From positions 24,411,501 to 24,475,500 of the forward strand of contig NC_092568.1 in the NCBI RefSeq assembly GCF_037975245.1: 64,000 nt of DNA, written 5' to 3'. How positions within the stretch are numbered: the first letter of the stretch is position 1; each line of letters opens with the position of its first letter. The translations under genes were made by a program, and so were the position numbers. The stretch comes from Apostichopus japonicus (lineage: Eukaryota; Echinodermata; Holothuroidea; Aspidochirotida; Stichopodidae). Below, piece by piece: positions 41,101 to 50,100 of this stretch. The notes below the pieces were generated by a model, which was given only the letters and a program-made list of their open reading frames with translations, did not search any database and was not told the DNA's origin.

Positions 41101-44100
41101 CCAAAGTGCCTTCCAAGATATCTTCTTTTTTTTAATTCCGATGTTGTGATAACTCAACTGATACAAATCTCACATTTTGAAATATCATAGAGATACTCGA
41201 GTATAACAATGGCATAGTCAATAAGTTAAAATGCAGACTGTGCAAAACAAGTCTAAATGATTGTTGACAGGAGTCCTAGGTTTTATTTTACCAAAGTTCT
41301 GCGATGTCTTCTTGCAGTATGTGTATAATTTTTTTCATTTATTTTAATATATAAATTTTTTTACTGTTTTTTTTTTCATTTCTTCTTTCTACAAATGATG
41401 AGTACTATCATCTAGTCTAGAGACCAATACGTAGAACCAGCTTTATAATTACTCCTCTGCTGTGTATATTTACAAACGGTCATTTTTTAATGTTTTGATG
41501 ACGAACAACTACCGTACAGTACACATGCATCATTTCCATCTGTATGCTCTGTATATTCTTGGAGGTTGGTCTAGTTTGGCAAAAAATCATGCATGAATAC
41601 TAAACAGCTTGTACATACACTATCCACTGAAAACCATTTGCAACGATGGTTTAATTACTCTTGTTATGCTTGATACCGTCCCTTTGTATACACTTTGTGT
41701 ACACTAACTGTGTAAACTGATGTCTTCACAGGTACACTATATAACCACATGTATTCCAATTATTTTTAGCCAATTCTGTTGGCGAGTTGTTTCCAAAATA
41801 GATAACATCAAGTCAAGATTGCAAGAGAAAGGACCAAATCATCCGTGAGAAATGTTAGCACTAACAGTGTTACCATTGCTTTGTCCTCTGTTGATGCAAG
41901 TGTTACAACATTCCACACAAGTTTGCAATGCTCGTCTCAACCGAGACTTTAGTTTCAGCTAGAGTGTTAATATATATTTGACTTCACTGCATCCAAAGAT
42001 CTAGTCCATAGATTATCTTTAATACAAATTTTCTCATGAATTCCTACCACAAAAAGGTTGAAAATGGTTGCGGCTTTAATGAGTCAAGTAGAGCAGATTG
42101 GGAGAAGAGGAAACTAAAGCATCTCCAAAATAAATAAAGAAACAAATTTACAGACCAAAAAACAAGAAAAAAACATGAATATCCCAAGGCAAAAACTCTC
42201 AAGATGAACTGCAAGGTAAACACATTTCCATTACAAGATTCCACACATTGACAAAAACATGGAACACTTTGATGCCAACAATCCTGTAACTAGTGTCAAT
42301 GGAAACCAAACAAAAAGTGAGCTTCAGTTTCAAACGTTGTTATGTTATGACTACAATGACAGAACAATATAAAGAAACTTCCTCAATGTCAGGACAAGTC
42401 CATTGGTTTTACAACAGGCAAAGCAGAATAATACATTGAATCTCAATTAATCCACAGCTGTCTATTCCATAATACTGTTTTGTTGAATGGGGATGAGAGA
42501 AAAGAACCTTTAACAATGTATTCCATTCTGTGTTAACAGGTAAACAACCTTGAAGTTCTTACAACATCCATTACCACAACAATAAAATTTTAAAAAATAG
42601 GAAAAAACTTTACACACAAAACTTCCACTGTTTCTTAGAATATCAACGACACACACAGCTTTCCCTTTTGCAAACACCATCCACAAACGACGACTAGATA
42701 CAGAACCTCGCAAGTTCATTAACGGTATCTTCCTCGCAAAGTGAGCGTAAGGTGTCACTTAAATGCCAGGCTGATATTCTCCACATCGTTGTTGCTTCAG
42801 TTAGCATTCATTGATCTGGCCTTGTCTATCCATACAAACATTCAAAAGGATAAATAGCACAAGTAATGTCCAGGTTTCTTTCAAGCAACAGCAAACTTCC
42901 CTTCAGCTCACAGTACAATAATCAATACTGTTATTTTCAATGTCACAGACGCACAGTCACATTCAACACGTCCAACTCCTCCAAAGACATTTGGAAGATG
43001 AAGACGATATCTCTGTCAGTTTCTCTCTGGGTTTCCTGAAGCTACTATCATCTCGAGTGAGGAGGCTCTCCGGATACTGTAAGACCAACCGGTGCTTGTT
43101 TTTTTTTTGGATTTATTTCCCTTCTTTACAACAGCTTTTTAACTTTTTAAAGAGATAAAGGTATGTACCAGAAAGAAAGACCTTTGTATATATAACCATT
43201 TACATTATCTGGTGACAGGTTTTAATTATTTCGTGCGGATTGTCTTTACCGAGAGGGTGGTTTGATGTCGCTCCAGAAAGTAATTTATCCGACTTTGTCT
43301 GAATCTGCACAAGCATGGATTACTATCAGTATCAACGGCGTGTGATATCATAAAACGAGACAAAGCCTTTGTAACCGTATGAACCGTGACACAATAGAAC
43401 TGTGAGCAATATCAATAGCTTTAAACTACACTATTAAATCGAAATTCATTCCGAACACTGTCTGGAGGCACACCTTCGATATCAGTCACTTTATGATCCA
43501 AGGCATGAAATTGAGGATAATGAAAAAGGACGAATCTACCTCAAAAAGGCTTGAGTAATTATTACCAGTAAATCTCTTTGTTACGTCGAGAATTGAGGCT
43601 CTGCAGACAAAATATCTTTGGAGGACATGAAATAGGCATGTTCAGGTTGTTTCTGACGTGGTCAACTATATCTACTAACTTGCTGGAGGCTATTTCAGTC
43701 TCACTTTCTATACAGTCTGTGGGAAATGTCATTCATTATCTTGAGTGAAAACACGATCATGGAATGGACAGGAAGTTATGGATATAAAAAATACAGCCTC
43801 AATTAGGCAAAATATAAATATAAAAAAATAAATCAATCAAAAAAGGAACTGACTAGAAGAAAAGTAGTCTGGTGACAAAAACAATTTGATGCAGGGTATA
43901 CAAAAGATATTTAAATTTTTCCTTTTTTTTCAACAGATTCATTGTTAAGACAAGAGAGAATTTTTCAAAACCATTCCACAATATACTATACATATCAAGA
44001 TTGCAAAAGTCTCCAAAAGACACAGCATGTGTTAAACAACAAACTTGCAATATACGGGTAGATAATGGGAACACCACCCCAAAAATTAAGAATGGTTAAG

Positions 44101-47100
44101 AATGGTTATGTTTAAAGATATCTTACAAACAGCTTTAGAAGGCTAATATACTGGTTTAATATATTCAAAATATTTAACGACCATGAAAATGCAAAGTTAC
44201 GTATTTGAAAAACTCGACTGGCGGCATGTGCCTCAGATGACGGAAAAGAACAAATCTGCACTGACAGTTGCCAGACCGTATAAAGAAGTGTGTCATAAAT
44301 TTACACTTTACTATCTGGAATTACTCTTTCAAGGATGTAAAGAGGGAACCAACCAGAAAAATTCAGATGTGAGAGTCACTATTCCAACGGAAACTTTTTT
44401 CATGTCTTTGGAAGGAAGATTAAATGAGAAAATCAATTCAATGTGGTATACCTCCCTCTGTCAGATTGCGCCATCTACTGTTAATACAATTTCCTTTTAC
44501 CTTGTAGATGTTTATCATAGAAATATTAGGCAACTGAACCTTCACAGATATATCTGACTTAAGGTGTTACCATAATCCAATATCCTCTCAGACAAGTGAA
44601 ATTAATTTAGATACTTCAACTCAGGATATTGTCTGATAATTCGGTGTAGCTTCCACTACAGTTTGCATCAATCTATGATAACGTTACACTCCACAACCCA
44701 CACTACTACTACAGCAGTAGTTTCAGACAATGAATCAAAATGATACAATAACCATGATACAAGATCTAAAAATAGATATCAGATTTTGTATCCCCTCCCC
44801 GTACAAACCTCTTAGCTCTCTCTCTCCCCTTCCATACCAAATAACACCTGGTCTGAGCTTGCATAAATTATCAACGATGAGAAACAAGACATATGGATAA
44901 TATCTACTGAACTGAAGCTCCTGAACCTTCTTTTATTTACAGGCCCTTTTTTCCCTTCTCCCCCCCCCCCCACCCCCCTCTCTCCATCCCTCCACAAGAG
45001 AGGAAAAGACAACAAAAAGCAAGCAGTAAAAAACAAGTCATCAACAACAACACAGCATAAAATTAGCAACATTACTCCAAATCAATCATACTTGCATAAA
45101 TATTCATTAAAGTGGAAACATTTGTTTTGTGGTTCGGGTAACAAAGTTACTCCCATAAGGCAGCTAAATGTCAACTCTGTTACCTAATTGCTGTTAAGAC
45201 AATTTGTCCTGATGACAAGTGAGTGGATTGACAATATACATACGGGAGTGTTTTATGACCCATCCCTAAAGAGTAGACCACTTAAGTCATTGCTGATATA
45301 AATGCGTTCTGTCGTATAGAATCAAATCTCTCATCCATTACGATCCATTGAAAATTCTTCTTGTTTACCTTATTTTCTTTTTGCTGTTGTTGATAGCAAC
45401 GACTCTGTACGTACAAGTTTTTGCATCTATATGTACATATATACCATTATTAAAATTTATCTGATTTTATCTCAACTTTTTAGTTGCTAAGACCACGAGG
45501 AGGGAAATAATATACTGTACTTGTTAGTGATATTATGCAAAAGACAAATATATTTTGCTGAAATTTGTCTCCACCACATGCAGTTTGAATGATCTGCGAA
45601 CAACTGTGTGCCATGTGGACAACGAGTCAGCCAATTTCAAGGCAGATCTTTACATACTGTGTGTCATTTATTCAGGATTCAGTTTTATTTAGAAAATTGG
45701 ATTGTCTTAAGTATACATCTGTGTCTGTTCTCAGCAGCAGAGAAATTTCCATTCTATGTAGCTGAGGGTCTCTAATTGACATTAGTCAAGGAATGACTTC
45801 ATATAAGTAAATATACAATGAAAATTAAATACAAAACTTGAAGAGATGAAAGAACGTTTTGGCCAGAATGAGATATGCACCAGTGACCCTAGGGGTCACA
45901 GGGTTGATTCCTAATTTCTGATGAAAATGCAAATTCTCTGCATTATTCCTTACGATGTACATGAATCGAACAGCATTAGTATCATTCACTCTACTGCATA
46001 GGTCTTCTTTTTGTCGCCAAAAAAGTAACAGAAAAAAAAAAAAATTCTCTAGGTTGTCAATTTTTCATAGTTCAACAAGGACAGGACAGCAACATTATGT
46101 CACATCTGAATTTCCATCCAGTTTTTGCAAATCTTAATTCAATATTTGTGTCATGAATTTAAAATACAGAATATGTTCCAGTACTACACTATCATCATTG
46201 TGTTCACTTCCTAGCATGATTCTTTAAGCCGAGGTTAAGAAAACCAGGCTATAAATCCTGCTTTTGGGAGAAATCAAACAGGCATATGAGTTATATTTTA
46301 ACCTTTTAACTTACAGTATGCCCCTGGCACATGAAGTTGGGAATCTATATTTCTCTGAAATCCAACATTTGTGTCCTCGGATGAGTCCTGACATGACTTA
46401 AAGTCCCTGTTCATTGCCTTTAGTCAGAATAATTACCAAAGACAGTACGTGTGAAAAATTGTGAAGCCATTTCAGGCTTGGACCATATAGTACACATACT
46501 TGCTCTGGGATGCACTGTGTTTAGTCAAACAATTCTGATAAAAATCCATCTCTCATTAACGAATTAACTACCATTATACCTTCCAAAGTAAACATTTACA
46601 AACTGAGGTCTGTAACCTTTTGCAGTGATAACCACCTGATACCCTCACAATCACACTGTATGTTTCTATAAGGTACTGACACACCTTTTCCACAGAGTAT
46701 CTATAAAACACTTAGAACTGTCTGAAAGACTCTATCAACATTATTAAATTGAGAAGAAAAAGAATTTAAGAGGGCCAAAGCAATGAGACAGGACACAGGC
46801 TTGTTGAACTGTAAACAAACCTAGCTAACCCATAGATCTGCAAGAGACACTACCCAACACCATATATGTATGTATGTACCAGCAATACATTTGTTGACCT
46901 GCCACTGCAGACTTGCCGACCACAGCAACTTTAGTACAGTACTTCCTCTTTCATATGAGTATTAAGATATCTTACAGAAGAGAAGGGAAGAAAAACAACA
47001 CAAGTTTGTAGATTCTTTAAGTTCTCACATGTAGGTAACCTGACTTGAGCTCTGTTACAAAACATGTGAGGGTGCAGAGAAATAATATTCATGCTTCTCT

Positions 47101-50100
47101 ATTTCAGCTAGGTTTTAGCCTCATTAAAAATAAAATCCCCAAGTCTGTGTAATAATAGCACAGGCCACTCCCTGAATGGTAAATTCAACTGGGGAATTGG
47201 GCGGGCTGAGTCTTGGATGTAGGATTGAGGGCGAAGTGCAAACATATTAGGTTAGGTAGATGAGGATAGTGCATAAGTAGACGGGAGACAGGTAAGAGAG
47301 GAGCAAAATTAATTTTGTTTTACCGAAAAGAAAACTTAAAATTTGTGATTTCATGTCATGGACTTAGCTGATGATCTCCAAATCGGCTCTCGGCTCTCAT
47401 ATTCTCTGTATTCAACTATATTTTCCTCTCTAGTCTATTCACTCACCTGGCAACATCTCATCTACAGTTGGACGAAGCCCTTCATCTGTTCCTCCAATAA
47501 ATGAGAAACCAAACCGTTGATCATTTTCACCCATCACAAGTAGCACATCCTTGACAGGATTCTGTCAAAACAACAACAACAACAAGGCATTTATATTGAA
47601 ATCTTACAATTTATAAATTCTGAAATTGAAACAGTTCAAGTTTGCTTTATTTCCCTGACATTTCATATCAGGGCCATTTGGAATTATCATTTTTACAAAG
47701 TTTTAAGACTTGACCTCTGGTCAAAATGACATTTTACCTCCATAAAAAAAAAACAAGTTCAGTGCACTCACTAAGGTGGACTTTCATTACCAAGTAAGAA
47801 TTTCATCACAACAAAAACACAGAATTCTTCTAATCACTAAGGTGGGATGTATGAACACTTTGAGTAGCATGTTTACAAGGTTTTCAGACATTGACCTCCG
47901 TTGGAGTGGAATGCCCTTTGACATATTATATGAAACAAGAGGGTTCTTGTACTCACTGCAGTGGGTCACATGCCATGTATAAAGCTCATGCAAGGTTTGC
48001 TTCTGAAATTGACTAAGTTACAAGGTTTTCAGATTTTGACCTCTTTTCATCTCAAATGAACTTTGACCTTCAAACAACAAAGGTGTTCATCCACTATTCT
48101 TCTTGAACTCACATGAACCAAGTACAAACTTAAACTATGGTGTGACTTTTGAGATATTTCTTAACACACACACATACATTCACATGCTACCATGACAACA
48201 AAATTCCTTTTCCCTTGGGCTAGGAATCAAGAAACCAATACTAAAAAACAATGGACATCAGGATTGCCATTAGCTTAATTTCCCATGACACTAACTTCCA
48301 CCCTAGATTGGTAAGAAAAATAAAAAAAAAATAGATTTAATATAACACAAAGCAGTTCAAGTTCAAACAAGGTAAAAGCACAAAGAACTAATCTGTACAT
48401 TCAACAAAATTGGTGGCGCTATTGCAGTATTATGTTAAATAACAAATGGGTAAAGCTATCTCACAAATTCTTGAAGGTTGCCAAGCCCTCTACATCAATC
48501 AGTTCAAAGGATGAAACAACAATTTAAAGTTTGCATTATTCTTTTCAGATAGCTGTCAGCCCAAAATGAAGTGTCATGACCATTTCCATTCACCTTGATT
48601 TACTAAAGATGAAATGCCACTTACAAATTATTTTACTTTTGATAGTAACAGAAGTACAATATATTGCCAAAGATTCAGAGCAATACCATTTGGCACTAAT
48701 ATAGTATAACACTTGCCTTAAGTCTGAAGGAGTAGTAATACTGCAGAAAGGTGAGAGCTAACATTACTTATCATTAGTATTCATTAATGTTGTTAAAGAC
48801 TACTTAAGGTCCTAGAGATTGTATGCTCAAATATATTCAAATGGAAGGTTATGTTTTATTCCTATTGCAGTTCACATAAAACCAAAGCATATATAACGTA
48901 ACTTTCCCGCCTGATTGGAATGACCGTTGTTGTTTCGAGAGAGACTATCTATTAACCAGGCAAGCCACTTTAAACCCTCTGTTCTAATCTGCACATGAAG
49001 CAAACAAAAAGTACTAAATTCAAGTTTATGCATTGCGTATTGCCATTGTGTCATTCAAGAGTAGGTCATTCCTATCATACCTATCCAACCCTGCTCTCTC
49101 CCCTCCTACTGTACCTAACACAATGACTTAGCATTAAAAACTTTCCACAGAATTGTCATAAAAGTTAATGCTATTTTGTATCAAGTTTAGGCTATAGTGA
49201 TGGAACCTTCACAGCAATTGAACCCTGTCCCCGCTGGGACTTTAATTTCAGCTCTGCATATATACTATGTGTACACACTCAGCAAATTGCTTGTTAGCAA
49301 ATGTATCCACTAAACCTTACACTTGTTTAAACAATAGGGACTTTAAGCTGATAACATTACTCGTATTATCTCCAGTAGGATATCATACATCTGGTACTAA
49401 ATACAGAACAGCTATGTGAAGAATGGCAATATATATGGTATCGCATTCCATATTGCTCTACGTAAATAAACAAGAATGATTCATACCTAGTACAAACATT
49501 ATTAAGACTACTATGGCATGTTACCATAACAGTAAAGTACAGGGAAAAAACGACAGTGGATATAACTGACGCAAAGTAAATCTCATTTAGGCAACTCACA
49601 TGAAGGGATTCATGAAATAAACTATGAATCCAGGACAACATTTAAATGATTTTTGTTTTTGTTGCGCATCTAATATTAAGAATGAATTTGATACAGAAAC
49701 TAAGATCTATGATTAAATATACAATTGTCTACAGTATAATTCAACCAAAATGTGAAGGAACCACTTGTCAACTTCACCAAACTAATCATAAGCAAGCTCA
49801 AATGGAACTAACTGCACTTTACAGTGTTCAAGTCAATATGACAAAATTTTATGGAAATGCATGGCAGCAGAGGGGAGACATGACAAAACTAATAGATGAC
49901 TTAATTATGCTTATGACTGTTTGAGTTTTGCAAGTTCTGAGAAAATGCCCAAATGATCATATATACATGTCTGCACTGGTAGTCTACAGTACAGTGCATA
50001 ATAGTGTTCTGGATATAGTAGGATACTACTGCATGCAAGGGATATACATTGTGCTCCATACAGGCAATACACTAGAATACAGCACTATGGATATGTATAG

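Larger units (their letters stand above)
32042..47446 (-). other. Intron 2, 15.4 kb, splitting the N-terminal PDZ
   Basis: The longest coding intron. It holds the LINE remnant (32150-32700), G-rich duplication (34822-34940), MITE-like element (36913-37306), tRNA-like fragment (37329-37403), 70-bp tandem repeat (38213-38425), hairpin element (39336-39447) and candidate cassette exon (40897-41028). The stretches 32.7-34.8, 35-36.9, 39.5-40.8 and 44-47.2 kb show nothing I can name. Confidence 0.8.

Noticed and set aside
44183-44557. 124-codon plus-strand frame ([18 protein letters not shown]...)
   Set aside because: No family recognised, AT-rich, no splice or promoter context; consistent with chance in intron 2.
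45883-45900. GTGACCC-TAG-GGGTCAC near-palindrome as a receptor site
   Set aside because: Single isolated everted pair without canonical AGGTCA spacing; too weak.
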